Shown here piece after piece: positions 32,861-42,339 of a stretch of 64,000 nt of DNA (its first letter is position 1; each line of letters starts with the position of its first letter). The translations under genes were made by a program, and so were the position numbers. The notes beneath the pieces were generated by a model, which was not told where the DNA came from, did no database searches, and worked only from the letters and a program-made list of their open reading frames with translations. Origin of the DNA: Peribacillus kribbensis DSM 17871. GTDB lineage: Bacteria; Bacillota; Bacilli; Bacillales; DSM-1321. Location: the NCBI RefSeq assembly GCF_000430765.1, contig NZ_AUMQ01000022.1:1-64000 (forward strand), given 5' to 3'.

Positions 32861-33323
32861 TCTTTTTCTCCTTCGCAATTTTCTCTTCAAACAGCATATA
32901 AATAACGAGTAATACAACACCGATGCATAAAGCTGAATCAGCAATATTAAAAACCGGGAAGTTATAATTCACAATGTATACGTGGATAAAGTCTACTACT
33001 TCTTTTCTCCAAATACGGTCAATAAAATTCCCGACTGCTCCACCAAGCATAAGGCCCAGGGAAACACCGAGAAGGATATTGTTTCTTGCATGCTTCAGCA
33101 GATAATAAACAAGTCCTGCTATCACCGCGATCGTAATAATATAGAAAAACCACATCTGGCCGGCAAGCACACCCCAAGCTGCGCCTGTATTACGGTGTGA
33201 TGTGATATAAAATACATTTTGGATGATTTCAACACTTTCTCCTAAATAGAGATTCTTCACAATCAGCCATTTTGTTAGTTGATCCAGCGCAATGACAAAT
33301 AGTGCTATCAAAAAGTAAACCAC
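32853..33323 (-). CDS. lspA: Lipoprotein signal peptidase
   Basis: LspA cleaves the signal peptide of diacylated prolipoproteins in the membrane. The 156 residues have four hydrophobic helices, starting with [19 protein letters not shown]. The two catalytic aspartates lie in the conserved GNFIDR and FNIADSAL motifs. It shares its last bases with rluD, so the two are coupled. Upstream, across 586 bases, is ileS; that gap carries the 20-bp periodic array. Confidence 0.97.
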   Translation of the reverse strand: MVYFLIALFVIALDQLTKWLIVKNLYLGESVEIIQNVFYITSHRNTGAAWGVLAGQMWFFYIITIAVIAGLVYYLLKHARNNILLGVSLGLMLGGAVGNFIDRIWRKEVVDFIHVYIVNYNFPVFNIADSALCIGVVLLVIYMLFEEKIAKEKKNA

Positions 33324-33440
33324 AATCTCTCCCCCGCTCCTGTAAATGAAAATAGGCCTTCGGTCTCCCGTTTATGCCTATAGTCTACTTATGCATTTTA
33401 GCATATCCTTTAAATTTTGGACAATCGCCGGTAAATCAAA

Positions 33441-33770
33441 TGCGGCAATTCATTTATGGCTGCTTGGATCCATACCGCAGAATAACGGTCATAAGATGGC
33501 AATGACGATCATTCAGGCATTTTTACGATCATTTAAGTGCAGAGCGGATCATTGTTACTATTCATCTATCATGTTTCAACGGCCGGACCATTCGGGCCTT
33601 TTTGTGAGCATTATCGTTTAAACCGGATCGTTTCCTATCCCCCTGACCCTCCGCAACTGCCGTTTGGAACATTAATTTTCAGTTTCGGATCATTCTTTGA
33701 ATGATACAGATCATAAAAGTGGAAGATTGGATCATATATTTAGAATTCCGGATCATAATCATCTCGGGCA
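33441..33770. repeat. Degenerate 20-bp periodic array (GATCAT motif, about 16 units)
   Basis: A GATCAT-like hexamer, usually preceded by CG, recurs once per 20 bases. ATCAT or a near match starts at 33488, 33508, 33528, 33548, 33568, 33587, 33607 and 33627, then less clearly, and clearly again at 33689, 33710, 33731 and 33752, where spacing becomes 21. The other 12-14 bases of each unit vary freely. Reading frames do not persist through a 20-base period. It is not CRISPR-like, because the conserved part is only 6-9 bases. Confidence 0.75.
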
Positions 33771-33831
33771 TGTACGCGGCATGGAACCCCACTGTTTAAA
33801 GTCCCCCGTACAGCTCCTAAAATATATCTGA

Positions 33832-33886
33832 GAATAAAAAAACTGCAGGAAAACCAGATTTCATCTGAGTTTGCCCTGCAGTTTTG
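33832..33886 (-). terminator. Rho-independent terminator after ileS
   Basis: On the minus strand ACTGCAGGGCAAACTC... pairs back to ...TTTTCCTGCAGT (arms about 33842-33849 and 33875-33882), followed by a T run at 33835-33841. It lies 25 bases past the ileS stop, so ileS is probably a separate transcript from lspA. Confidence 0.85.
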
Positions 33887-33909
33887 AGACTGATCGGAAT
33901 CAGCCAGTT

Positions 33910-36669
33910 TTATTCAATCTCACTAATCACGGATGCGCAGCGTGAGCAAAGAGTTGGATGCTCTTCTATTGTACCCACTTCTTCTTTCACGTTCCAGCAG
34001 CGCTCGCATGTTTCACCTTCGGCTTTAGAAACCACTACAGCAGACTGCTCCAGCTTTAAGGCATTCTCTGGGGCTTCGCTGAGATTTCCTGCGATTTCAA
34101 ACTTGGAGACAATGAACAGCTGATCAAAATCTTCTTCAATGCTTTGAAGCAGTTCTTTGCCGTCAGCATCCACATAGATGGATACTTTCGCATTAAGAGA
34201 TTTTCCAATGACCTTATCGTTTCTTGCCACTTCCAATGCTTTTAGGACATCATTGCGCAGCTTGAGGAAGCCATTCCACTTCTGTTCAATTTGCTGTGCA
34301 TTAGGAAGTTCCTTTTCTTCCGGCATATCTGTAAGCTGGACGCTGATTTCAGCAGCTTCCGGTACATGTGCCCAGACTTCATCGGCTGTGTGTGAAAGAA
34401 TAGGAGACACCAGTTTCGCCAGGCTGACAAGAGATTCATATAAAACGGTCTGAATAGCTCTGCGTTCAGGGTTTTCCATAGCTTCACAATACAGGATATC
34501 CTTGGCATAATCCAGATAGAACGCACTTAAATCAAGGGTGCAGAAATTATTAATCGCATGATAAATTCCTGCAAACTCATAGTTGTCATAAGCCTGCTTC
34601 ACCTGCTTGACCAGCTTATTCAGCTTGACAAGCATGAATTGGTCCACTTCGCGAAGTGAATCATACTCTACAGAGTCCCTGGAAGGAATAAAGTCAGCCA
34701 GGTTCCCAAGAAGGAAGCGGAATGTGTTGCGGATTTTTCTATAAACTTCAGCAACCTGCTTCAGGATCGCATCGGATACACGCACATCCGCCTGATAGTC
34801 CACAGAAGCAACCCATAGCCGAAGAATATCTGCACCAAGCTGATTCATGACTTTGGCTGGTACGACAATATTGCCTATTGATTTACTCATCTTTCTTCCT
34901 TCGCCGTCCAATACAAATCCATGGCTCAATACGCCTTTATATGGCGGTTTTCCTGTCACCGCAACGGCTGTGGAGAGAGATGAGTTGAACCAGCCGCGGT
35001 ATTGGTCAGAGCCTTCCAAATATAAGTCTGCAGGACGCTGCAGGTCATCCCGCTCTTCCAGAACGGACTGATGGGATGAACCTGAGTCGAACCATACATC
35101 CATGATGTCCACTTCTTTCGTGAACGTTCCATTCGGGCTGCCTTCATGTGTGAATCCTTCTGGCAGGAGGTCCTTTGCATCTTTTTCAAACCAGATATTT
35201 GAACCGTTCTTGCGGAACAAATCAGAAACATGATGGATCGTTTCGTCTGTGATAATCGGCTCACCATTTTCGGCGTAAAATACCGGGATTGGAACACCCC
35301 ATGCACGCTGGCGGGAAATACACCAGTCACCACGGTCGCGGACCATGTTAAACAACCTGGTCTCGCCCCATGCAGGAACCCATTTTGTATCTTCGATGCC
35401 TTTCAGCAGGTCAGATCTGAAGTCTTTAATGGAAGCGAACCATTGTGCGGTCGCACGGAAAATGGTCGGCTTTTTGGTTCTCCAATCATGCGGATAGGAG
35501 TGGGTAATGAAGTTAAGCTTCAGTAATGCCCCCGCTTCTTCAAGCTTTTGGGTAATTGGCTTGTTGGCTTCATCATAGAATAAACCTTCAAAGCCAGGAG
35601 CTTCTTTTGTCATGACCCCTTTTTCATCAACCGGACAAAGAACATCCAGATTGTATTTCTGTCCGACAATGAAGTCATCTTCCCCGTGGCCCGGAGCCGT
35701 ATGGACACACCCTGTTCCAGCTTCTGTCGTTACATGCTCACCAAGCATGACAAGGGAATCACGGCCATATAATGGGTGCTTGGCAATGATGTATTCGAGA
35801 TCAGAACCCTTCACTTTCTTTTCAACTGAAGGGCTTTCCCAGCCAAGGGTTTCTGTTACCTCCTCACGAAGGGCTTCTGCGATGACATATTTCTTTCCGT
35901 CGACAGCCACTACACTGTACTCCAGGTCAGGATGTACAGAGATCCCAAGGTTTGCTGGAATGGTCCAAGGAGTGGTTGTCCAGATGACAATCTCCGTTCC
36001 TTCTTCAAGAACATTTTTGCCATCCTTAACAGGGAAGCCTACATAGATGGATGCTGAACGCTTATCATAATATTCGATTTCAGCTTCGGCAAGAGCAGAC
36101 TCACTGGATGGAGACCAATAGACCGGCTTAAGTCCCTTATAGATATAGCCCTTTTTCGCCATTTCACCGAATACCTTGATTTGCTGTGCTTCGTATTCAG
36201 GCTTCAGGGTAATATATGGATTTTCCCAGTCTCCTCTTACTCCAAGGCGTTTGAACTGTTCGCGCTGGCTGTTGATCTGCTCATAGGCATATTCCTCACA
36301 AAGCCTGCGGAAATCAGCCACACTCATTTCTTTCCTTTTAACTCCCTTTTTAGTTAAAGCCTGCTCAATCGGAAGGCCGTGTGTATCCCAGCCAGGAACA
36401 TATGGAGCCTGATAGCCCGACATGGATTTAAAGCGGACGATAAAATCCTTAAGGATTTTATTTAAAGCGTGGCCCATATGGATATCTCCATTTGCATATG
36501 GAGGCCCATCATGCAGGACATACATCGGCCTGTCCTTCGTACGTTCCTGAACTTGCTTATAAATATCGATTTCCTGCCATTTTTTCTGGATTTCCGGCTC
36601 CCTGTTTGGCAGATTGCCGCGCATAGGGAATTCTGTCTTTGGCATTAAGAGAGTATCTTTATACTCCAT
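33910..36669 (-). CDS. ileS: Isoleucyl-tRNA synthetase
   Basis: IleS charges tRNA-Ile. The 919 residues show the HIGH-type motif HMGHAL (about 65-70) after GPPYANGDI, the editing CP1 insertion with [23 protein letters not shown], the KMSKS loop, the anticodon-binding helices and a C-terminal zinc motif with paired cysteines (CERCW and CSRC). This is the long bacterial type with the zinc tail, which is the mupirocin-sensitive class in general. A T-box leader controls it. Confidence 0.97.
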   Translation of the reverse strand: MEYKDTLLMPKTEFPMRGNLPNREPEIQKKWQEIDIYKQVQERTKDRPMYVLHDGPPYANGDIHMGHALNKILKDFIVRFKSMSGYQAPYVPGWDTHGLPIEQALTKKGVKRKEMSVADFRRLCEEYAYEQINSQREQFKRLGVRGDWENPYITLKPEYEAQQIKVFGEMAKKGYIYKGLKPVYWSPSSESALAEAEIEYYDKRSASIYVGFPVKDGKNVLEEGTEIVIWTTTPWTIPANLGISVHPDLEYSVVAVDGKKYVIAEALREEVTETLGWESPSVEKKVKGSDLEYIIAKHPLYGRDSLVMLGEHVTTEAGTGCVHTAPGHGEDDFIVGQKYNLDVLCPVDEKGVMTKEAPGFEGLFYDEANKPITQKLEEAGALLKLNFITHSYPHDWRTKKPTIFRATAQWFASIKDFRSDLLKGIEDTKWVPAWGETRLFNMVRDRGDWCISRQRAWGVPIPVFYAENGEPIITDETIHHVSDLFRKNGSNIWFEKDAKDLLPEGFTHEGSPNGTFTKEVDIMDVWFDSGSSHQSVLEERDDLQRPADLYLEGSDQYRGWFNSSLSTAVAVTGKPPYKGVLSHGFVLDGEGRKMSKSIGNIVVPAKVMNQLGADILRLWVASVDYQADVRVSDAILKQVAEVYRKIRNTFRFLLGNLADFIPSRDSVEYDSLREVDQFMLVKLNKLVKQVKQAYDNYEFAGIYHAINNFCTLDLSAFYLDYAKDILYCEAMENPERRAIQTVLYESLVSLAKLVSPILSHTADEVWAHVPEAAEISVQLTDMPEEKELPNAQQIEQKWNGFLKLRNDVLKALEVARNDKVIGKSLNAKVSIYVDADGKELLQSIEEDFDQLFIVSKFEIAGNLSEAPENALKLEQSAVVVSKAEGETCERCWNVKEEVGTIEEHPTLCSRCASVISEIE

Positions 36670-36734
36670 ATTTTATTCCTCCATTCAATACATACTTTAA
36701 AAGCAGATCACGTGCAGTCCTTATTTACAGGCAA

Positions 36735-36990
36735 ATAAAAAAGCCCTCTCATCCCAAAAAGGGACGAGAAGGCTTGATTTCCCGCGGTACCACCCTAATA
36801 GACAATGACACATTGTCCTCTTTAGCATCCTTATCGTGGATGAAGCGCCTCATTTACTTCCGGTTAAGGTTCAATTCGGTACTCAAGGGTGATGTTCCAT
36901 TTCTTCGTTCATGCCAGGCTTCCACCAGCCCTGGCTCGCTTTGAATGACCATAAGAAATATACTGTCCCTCTCATCGTAGCAGTCTGCAT
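36735..36990 (-). promoter_or_regulatory. T-box riboswitch of ileS
   Basis: The minus-strand RNA contains the T-box AGGGTGGTACCGCGGG (36781-36796), which includes the UGG-N-ACC bulge pairing with the tRNA acceptor end. The competing terminator AAGCCTTCTCGTCCC/GGGATGAGAGGGCTT (36741-36775) and a T run follow. Upstream is a Stem I region with GAACATCACC, in which AUC is a plausible isoleucine specifier codon. Uncharged tRNA-Ile should stabilise the antiterminator and switch ileS on. Confidence 0.92.
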
Positions 36991-37073
36991 ATAGAATTAC
37001 ATCGTAATAAAAACTAATATAATAGCTTATTGAGAAATTATAAGATAAATATCATCCTGAAGTCAAGGCGTCC

Positions 37074-37574
37074 TTACTCTTTGCTGAGCTCAAGGTCCGA
37101 TGCATCGATTTCGTACTGCATCAGCTGATCCCAGTCATCTGTATTCAGCATATCCAGCTGCGCTTCGATCAGCATTCTGAACCTCGTCCGGATGACCTTG
37201 GACTGCTTTTTAAGATCTTCGATGTCAAGAGCTACTTTTCTTGCCTTGGAAAGGGCTTCATTCACAATCCGGTCAGCATTTTTTTCAGCCTCTTTCAAGA
37301 TGAGCTTCGCTTCCTTCTGGGCGTTCCTCTTGACTTCCTCACCAGCTTCCTGGGCAATCACAATGGACTTGTTCAGGGTATTTTCAATATTGGTGAAATG
37401 GTTCAGACGTTCTTCCAGCCCCGCCACCCGTTCTTCCATTTCCTTTTTTTCACGGATGATTATTTCATAATCCTTAATGATCTGGTCCAGAAATTCATTC
37501 ACTTCATCTTCATCATAACCACGGAATCCTTTACTAAACTCCTTATTATGTATATCTAACGGGGTTAAAGGCAT
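37074..37574 (-). CDS. divIVA: Cell division/polarity protein DivIVA
   Basis: DivIVA binds negatively curved membrane at poles and septa, and in Bacillus recruits MinJ and, in sporulation, the chromosome-anchoring machinery. The 166 residues begin with the membrane-binding N-domain MPLTPLDIHNKEFSKGFRGY, followed by DEDEVNEFLDQIIKDYE and a long coiled coil to about residue 140. It stands at the end of the yggS-sepF-ylmG-ylmH group, as in B. subtilis, and precedes the ileS T-box. Confidence 0.97.
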   Translation of the reverse strand: MPLTPLDIHNKEFSKGFRGYDEDEVNEFLDQIIKDYEIIIREKKEMEERVAGLEERLNHFTNIENTLNKSIVIAQEAGEEVKRNAQKEAKLILKEAEKNADRIVNEALSKARKVALDIEDLKKQSKVIRTRFRMLIEAQLDMLNTDDWDQLMQYEIDASDLELSKE

Positions 37575-37667
37575 TCTCGCACCTCCAGAACTTTTTTGTC
37601 TATCATAATCATATAATACTATACTAATTTTCGACAGCTTTTTTTATAAACCCTTCTTCATTTCAAA

Positions 37668-38441
37668 TTATTTTTGCCTGCCGCCAATGATCCTCCATTT
37701 ATCCTTTTTTGTTTTCCCTTCTAAGGAAATAATCTTGAGACGGCCAAAGCCCCTGACGGAAAGGATATCCCCCTCCCGAATTTCAAAGGAAGCCTGATCA
37801 GTCTGTCTCCAATTCACCTTTACCCTGCCCTGTTCGATCAGGAGCTGGGCTTTCTGCCTTGAGAGCTTGGTTAGAGCGGAAATGACAGCATCCAGTCTCA
37901 TTGAGCTGACCGTAAGTGAGGTTTCCTCCCAGACTTCTTCAGTTTCCACAGCCTCAGAGAAAGGGAGTTCATCCAGCTTGATGGAAGCTTTACCGATCTT
38001 TTCTAGATTAGCCCTAAGGTAGGAGTCCACTTCCTTTGCAGCAATAAATTGGATCCTGTCACTGTTCATCAGAACATCTCCAAACTTCTCCCTTTTTAAA
38101 CCAAGGGACATTAAGCTTCCCAAAACCTGCCGATGTTCGATGGAAACAAATTTTTTGGGATAAGAGATTTCATACAGGCTGATCTGAAAATCCTCCTGGG
38201 AAGGGGAAAAATAGGACGGACAGAGCAGTGCCCGGTTTCTTTCCGCGTGTTCACTTCCTCCAAATACATGGAGCTGGACCTCCTCATCAGCACCTATGAT
38301 GGAACGGAGGATAAATAATTCCCTTGGATCCAGGAAATCGGTCAGCTTAGGGGCATACAGGTCTTTAACCTGCTCCCTCCAGCCTGTAAACAGGTCGATC
38401 AGTTCCCTTTCCTCTGGACGGAAATGCTGGTATATATCCAT
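37668..38441 (-). CDS. ylmH: S4-domain RNA-binding protein YlmH
   Basis: This 257-residue protein has an N-terminal YlmH-specific region and a C-terminal S4 RNA-binding domain (about 183-240, with LDAVISALTKLSRQKAQLLIEQGRVKVNW). Homologues bind the 50S-peptidyl-tRNA complex and have been tied to ribosome rescue next to RqcH and RqcP. The gene also lies in the division cluster in most Firmicutes. RqcH is encoded about 17 kb away in this window, but no operon link exists. Confidence 0.92.
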   Translation of the reverse strand: MDIYQHFRPEERELIDLFTGWREQVKDLYAPKLTDFLDPRELFILRSIIGADEEVQLHVFGGSEHAERNRALLCPSYFSPSQEDFQISLYEISYPKKFVSIEHRQVLGSLMSLGLKREKFGDVLMNSDRIQFIAAKEVDSYLRANLEKIGKASIKLDELPFSEAVETEEVWEETSLTVSSMRLDAVISALTKLSRQKAQLLIEQGRVKVNWRQTDQASFEIREGDILSVRGFGRLKIISLEGKTKKDKWRIIGGRQK

Positions 38442-38502
38442 GATTTCACCTTGATTCTACTAATTTTTTTATAACACACTTTTGGAAGTCTATCCAATTC
38501 AA

Positions 38503-38532
38503 CAAAAAACCTTGCTATTCCGGCAAGGTTTT
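38503..38532 (-). terminator. Hairpin between ylmG and ylmH
   Basis: AAAACCTTGCCGGAATAGCAAGGTTTTTTG on the minus strand is a 10-base stem with T runs on both sides (about 38503-38532). It is placed 24 bases after the ylmG stop and could end the sigG-to-ylmG transcript; read-through into ylmH is possible. Confidence 0.85.
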
Positions 38533-38555
38533 TGAAATATTTATATATCCCTGTT

Positions 38556-38819
38556 TCAGGCAATCCAGTAAAAGAGCTGGCGCAGACCTGAAGAGGCAAA
38601 TCTCAGCACCATAAATGCCAGGATAGGAGAAATATCGATCATCCCGATAGGCGGAATGATCTTCCTGAACGGTTCTAAGTATGGCTCGCATATCCTTGCC
38701 AGAAATTGGCCCACAGGAGTCTGCCTCGCCCCTCCAAAGAAGGACATGAGTAAATAAATGATCAGCGCATACGAATAAATGCTGATTAATTTACTGATGA
38801 TGCTCAAAATGAATTCCAT
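38556..38819 (-). CDS. ylmG: YggT-family membrane protein YlmG
   Basis: This is an 87-residue protein with two hydrophobic helices (about 4-26 and 62-84) separated by a conserved loop [25 protein letters not shown]. The family is found next to sepF in Gram-positive bacteria and in plastids, where it affects nucleoid and division-site organisation. Its molecular role in Bacillus is not established. It begins seven bases after sepF. Confidence 0.93.
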   Translation of the reverse strand: MEFILSIISKLISIYSYALIIYLLMSFFGGARQTPVGQFLARICEPYLEPFRKIIPPIGMIDISPILAFMVLRFASSGLRQLFYWIA

Positions 38820-38825
38820 TAAGGT

Positions 38826-39266
38826 CTACCACCTCGCTTCATCATAATCTTGTTCTGCGGCATACTCGGTAATAGTCCCTGAAACATCAACATTATCCGG
38901 GGTGCACAGAAATATATTGGTTCCGATCCTTTGGATGTCACCGCCGAGGGCATAGACCGTCCCGCTAAGGAAATCTACAATTCTTCTTGCCTGGTCATGG
39001 TCAATTTTTTGAAGGTTGACCACAACAGAACGTCGGTTTTTCAGTTCATCCGCCACAGTCTGGGCTTCCGAATAGGCTCTTGGCTCTGCAAGGTATACCT
39101 TTGCATTCGGCTTCTGCACACTTTGAAGGCTCACGACATTCTGTCCAGTCTGCTTAAACCCTCTCTGCGGCCTCTTATCCTCAAATTCCTCTTCCATGAT
39201 TTCTTCTTTATATTCCACTTCATCATCAAGAGCAAAAAATGATTTGAACTTTGATACAAGGGTCAT
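38826..39266 (-). CDS. sepF: Cell division protein SepF
   Basis: SepF binds the FtsZ C-terminus and forms rings that shape the septum. The 146 residues start with the amphipathic membrane helix [13 protein letters not shown], continue through an acidic linker and end with the conserved core (about 55-140: [40 protein letters not shown] and [16 protein letters not shown]). It lies between ylmE and ylmG, the usual order. Confidence 0.96.
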   Translation of the reverse strand: MTLVSKFKSFFALDDEVEYKEEIMEEEFEDKRPQRGFKQTGQNVVSLQSVQKPNAKVYLAEPRAYSEAQTVADELKNRRSVVVNLQKIDHDQARRIVDFLSGTVYALGGDIQRIGTNIFLCTPDNVDVSGTITEYAAEQDYDEARW

Positions 39267-39287
39267 TATGATACCTCCTTAAAAATT

Positions 39288-39956
39288 TTAGCCAACTAAT
39301 GCAGTGCCTATCCGAATGAAAGTGGCTCCTTCTTCCACTGCAATCTGGTAGTCATTGGACATTCCCATTGATAATTCATGACAAGGAGCATTTTTAATGC
39401 CAAGCTGCTGTATCTTTTCTTGAAGTTCTTTAAGCTCTCTGAAGCATTTACGGATTAATTCTTGATCTTCTGTCAAAGGCGCCATGGTCATGAGGCCTTC
39501 CAGGATGATTTTATCATGTTCGCTGCACTCTCTGATAAAATCCAGCACTTCCTCAGGCTTTAAGCCATGCTTGGACTCTTCACCGGATACATTCACCTGG
39601 ACGAAGCATTTTTGGGGCAAGGCAGCCCTTTTTTGAATTTCCTCAGCAAGGGAAAGCCTGTCCAGCGAGTGAATGTAGTCAGCCTTGCCAATGACCGATT
39701 TTACCTTCCTGGTCTGCAGACTTCCTATAAAGTGCCAGACAGGCTTATCGCCCAGCACTGCCCGCTTTCTGTCAAGCCCGTCATCCCTGTTTTCCCCAAA
39801 ATGAAGGACTCCGGCCTCAAACGCCTCCACTGCTCGTTCTTCTGAAACATATTTTGTAACTCCCACAATCTTGACGTCTCTCGGGTCCCTTCCGCTTTTG
39901 CGGCAGGATTCCTCGATTTTTTCAATTATGGACTTTAAATTTTCACTAACCTTCAA
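39288..39956 (-). CDS. ylmE: PLP homeostasis protein (YggS/YlmE family)
   Basis: This 222-residue protein is the alanine-racemase-like PLP-binding family that keeps pyridoxal phosphate balanced and has no known catalytic activity. The PLP lysine lies in IVGVTKYVS (about residue 35), and HFIGSLQTRK and the C-terminal MGMSNDYQIAVEEGATFIRIG are family hallmarks. Its start overlaps the pgeF end by 11 bases. Confidence 0.94.
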   Translation of the reverse strand: MKVSENLKSIIEKIEESCRKSGRDPRDVKIVGVTKYVSEERAVEAFEAGVLHFGENRDDGLDRKRAVLGDKPVWHFIGSLQTRKVKSVIGKADYIHSLDRLSLAEEIQKRAALPQKCFVQVNVSGEESKHGLKPEEVLDFIRECSEHDKIILEGLMTMAPLTEDQELIRKCFRELKELQEKIQQLGIKNAPCHELSMGMSNDYQIAVEEGATFIRIGTALVG

Positions 39957-40782
39957 CTGATGCGTCCTCCTTCAAGCCGATAAAAGCCAGCATACGGCCT
40001 GTTTTCCCTTGATCTTTCCGATGGGAGAAGAAAAAGTCGCCATGACAGCTTGTACAATAATCCGTGAGGAGAATATTCGACCTTGGAACGCCTGCCTTTT
40101 CAAGAATCATGGCATTCAGCTCTTTAAGGTCCAGTCTGTATTGTCCCTCACTAATTTGATTATAGGGCTTTTTGTCAGTTTCTTCTAGTCTGTTTTTAGC
40201 GAATTCAATCACTCTGTCGTCTACTATGTAGCAGTCTTCGCAAATGGACGGGCCGATTGCTGCGATGATGTCAGATGGCTGGATGCCTTCCTTTTCCCAG
40301 GCAAGGACCATCTTCTCTCCTATCCCCCCGACGGTTCCTTTCCACCCTGCATGGGCAACCCCCACAATAGAGCGGCCCCTCGCTGTAAAATAAAGCGGAA
40401 CACAATCTGCATAGCAGAGTGTTAAGAGAATCCCTGCTTCCTCTGTATAGAATGCATCGGTTGCCCTTATGGCGGACTCATAATCAGCCGATCCTTTTCC
40501 TTTATCTTCAGCAGTTACCTTCAGCACCTTTGTCTCGTGCGTCTGCTCTGCTCCGACCCATTGCCCCAGTCCGAACCCGAGAGAGTCCGCGACAAGCTTC
40601 CTGTTTTCGGCGGCATGCCCGGGAAAATCCCCAACATGAAACCCAGTATTCAGCGTCTGATATTCCCCGGTGCTGACACCGCCGTTCTTTGTCGTAAATC
40701 CTGCTTTTATTCCAGGACATATTTCCTCGAAATCCGCTAATGTGAAATAGCGTTCATTCCTAAGGATAAATGGTTCTGTCAT
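39946..40782 (-). CDS. pgeF: Peptidoglycan editing factor PgeF (YfiH/YlmD family)
   Basis: Members of this multicopper-oxidase-like family remove wrongly incorporated L-serine from peptidoglycan precursors in E. coli; some act as purine nucleoside phosphorylases. The 278 residues show the metal-site motifs CYADCVPLYF, VGVAHAGWKGTVGG with the conserved histidine, GPSICEDCYIV and the C-terminal TSCHGDFFFSHRKDQGKTGR. It corresponds to ylmD in B. subtilis, between ylmC and ylmE. Confidence 0.93.
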   Translation of the reverse strand: MTEPFILRNERYFTLADFEEICPGIKAGFTTKNGGVSTGEYQTLNTGFHVGDFPGHAAENRKLVADSLGFGLGQWVGAEQTHETKVLKVTAEDKGKGSADYESAIRATDAFYTEEAGILLTLCYADCVPLYFTARGRSIVGVAHAGWKGTVGGIGEKMVLAWEKEGIQPSDIIAAIGPSICEDCYIVDDRVIEFAKNRLEETDKKPYNQISEGQYRLDLKELNAMILEKAGVPRSNILLTDYCTSCHGDFFFSHRKDQGKTGRMLAFIGLKEDASVEG

Positions 40783-40907
40783 GAAACACCCTCATTTTAC
40801 ATTTTTTTTTAGTGTAACACAGAACCTGGCCGGATTAATAACTTCCAGAACATTTTCGTTAAAAAGCTTTTATTAGGAGCTGTAAATAAATGGGCATACA
40901 GGAACCT

Positions 40908-41165
40908 CTATTCTTGAAAGGGATTAAGGGATGTATGATTTTTAATAATAATTACATCTTCACCGATTTTAATGATCCTGTTCCATGGAATCTGTTCATC
41001 TTCCTCTTTTTTAAAAATTCCCTTAAGCTTTTGAGATCCTGAGACAATCAGCCCTTCGATTATCCCCTTTTCAATATCCACTTCAAGATCTAAAATGGAA
41101 CCAAGCTTTTTCCCGTCACTTATTGAAATAATGTCTTTCATCTGCATTTCCGAAATTCTAAACAT
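40908..41165 (-). CDS. ylmC: YlmC/YmxH family PRC-barrel sporulation protein
   Basis: This is a small PRC-barrel protein, 85 residues from the ATG at 41165, which has GGAGG eight bases upstream. An open upstream extension of nine codons has no such site. The fold is visible in MKDIISISDGKKLGSILDLEVD and IPWNRIIKIGEDVIIIK. The family is limited to spore formers and follows sigG. Its precise function is not known. Confidence 0.88.
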   Translation of the reverse strand: MFRISEMQMKDIISISDGKKLGSILDLEVDIEKGIIEGLIVSGSQKLKGIFKKEEDEQIPWNRIIKIGEDVIIIKNHTSLNPFQE

Positions 41166-41250
41166 GGCGGCACCCTCCAGGCTTTTTATCATGTATATGC
41201 TCCAATAAATGCAGGCATGAAAACAATCGGGGGTCTGTTTTGTACATTAA

Positions 41251-41324
41251 AAGGCCCGCCTCATGAATGTCCAATCACCGCTTCCCTAAAAGGAAAGCCA
41301 TGATCGGACATCAAGGCGGGCTTG
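41251..41324 (-). terminator. Large bidirectional hairpin between sigG and ylmC
   Basis: AAGCCCGCCTTGATGTCC pairs with GGACATTCATGAGGCGGGCCTT across a nested GGAAAGC/GCTTTCC region (41251-41324). It is T-rich on both sides (CTTTTAAT on the minus strand after it). The long near-symmetric arm suggests a strong terminator of the sigE-sigG transcripts. Confidence 0.75.
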
Positions 41325-41413
41325 TTTATAATTGGATGATTCTTCCTGACTTCTTAAAACTGTCCTGCCTATCCCCATAAGGCAGCAAAACATTTCTCAG
41401 AAGGATATTTATA

Positions 41414-42193
41414 TTAGTGCTGGATATTTTTATTCATTTGTTTGATGGCTGCTTTTTCAAGACGGGAAACCTGAGCCTGGGAAATCCCAATTTCCTCAGC
41501 AACCTCCATCTGTGTTTTCCCCTGGAAGAACCTTTTTCGAAGGATCATTTTTTCCCTTTCGTTCAGCCTTCTCATGCCTTCTTTTAGGGCAATCTCATCA
41601 ATCCAGAGGTTGTCCTTATTTTTTTCATCACTGAGCTGGTCCATTACATATATGGGATCGCCGCCGTCATTGTAGATCGGCTCGAATAAGGAAACAGGGT
41701 CCTGGATGGCGTCCAGGGCAAATACAATTTCCTCGTGTGGCACCTCTAGCACTTTTGCAATTTCTTCAGCAGTCGGTTCCCGCGATGCCTCGCTCATAAG
41801 CCTTTCCTTTACCTGAAGAGCCTTATATGCGATATCTCTCAATGAACGGGAAACTCTGATTGGGTTGTTATCCCTTAGATACCTTCTGATTTCTCCGATA
41901 ATCATCGGCACAGCATACGTAGAAAATTTCACATTCTGACTCAGGTCAAAATTATCAATGGATTTCATCAATCCGATGCAGCCAACCTGAAACAGGTCAT
42001 CCACATATTCTCCACGGTTATTAAATCTTTGGATCACACTTAGAACAAGCCGGAGATTTCCATTTACCAGTTTTTCACGGGCATAGTCATCCCCTTCTTG
42101 CATTTCTTTAAAGAGCTTTCTCATTTCTTCATTTTTAAGAACCGGTAATTTGGATGTATCCACACCACAAATTTCAACTTTATTTCTAGTCAA
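41414..42193 (-). CDS. sigG: RNA polymerase sporulation sigma factor SigG
   Basis: Sigma-G drives late forespore genes. The 259 residues show region 2 (LVNGNLRLVLSVIQRFNNRG, VDDLFQVGCIGLMKSIDNFD), region 3 and region 4 (LNEREKMILRKRFFQGKTQMEVAEEIGISQAQVSRLEK). The N-terminal RNKVEICGVDTSKLPVL is characteristic of SigG rather than SigF. It lies directly after sigE, as in B. subtilis, separated by 146 bases that hold a hairpin and a possible forespore promoter. Confidence 0.97.
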   Translation of the reverse strand: MTRNKVEICGVDTSKLPVLKNEEMRKLFKEMQEGDDYAREKLVNGNLRLVLSVIQRFNNRGEYVDDLFQVGCIGLMKSIDNFDLSQNVKFSTYAVPMIIGEIRRYLRDNNPIRVSRSLRDIAYKALQVKERLMSEASREPTAEEIAKVLEVPHEEIVFALDAIQDPVSLFEPIYNDGGDPIYVMDQLSDEKNKDNLWIDEIALKEGMRRLNEREKMILRKRFFQGKTQMEVAEEIGISQAQVSRLEKAAIKQMNKNIQH

Positions 42194-42230
42194 TCCATTC
42201 CCTCCTAACAGGAGCTGCTGTACAAAAAAC

Positions 42231-42290
42231 AGTATCTCCCCGGGAGGGAAAAATATGCACCCCAGCCAATGCCTGCATGGGGTGCACTTC
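42231..42290 (-). promoter_or_regulatory. Hairpin after sigE and possible sigma-F/sigma-G promoter of sigG
   Basis: On the minus strand TGCACCCCATGC... pairs with ...TGGGGTGCA (42256-42286), followed by TATTTTT: a probable sigE terminator. Overlapping its foot is GCATA (42254-42258), and downstream is GGAGATACTG (about 42232-42241), close to the forespore consensus GYATA and GGNRANANTR. The spacing is about 12-15 bases and should be checked, so the promoter is tentative. Confidence 0.45.
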
Positions 42291-42339
42291 CATATAAAGC
42301 CAGTATTATTAAGGGATTTTCACTAGGAAAAATATTTTT

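Larger units (their letters stand above)
33324..33909. other. Long non-coding gap between ileS and lspA
   Basis: The 586 bases between the ileS stop and the lspA start hold no gene I can support. They contain the ileS terminator (33835-33885) and the periodic array (33441-33770), with a short unassigned stretch next to lspA. In B. subtilis I recall a small gene, ylyA, at this place; no trace of it is visible. Confidence 0.8.

Noticed and set aside
33346-33621. A 91-codon plus-strand open frame in the lspA-ileS gap
   Set aside because: It overlaps the array, whose 20-base period shifts frame each unit, and it lacks family features or a start site.
33441-33770. The 20-bp array as a CRISPR locus
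   Set aside because: The conserved part is 6-9 bases and the whole unit is 20-21 bases; CRISPR repeats are at least about 23 bases with spacers of about 30, and no cas genes are present.
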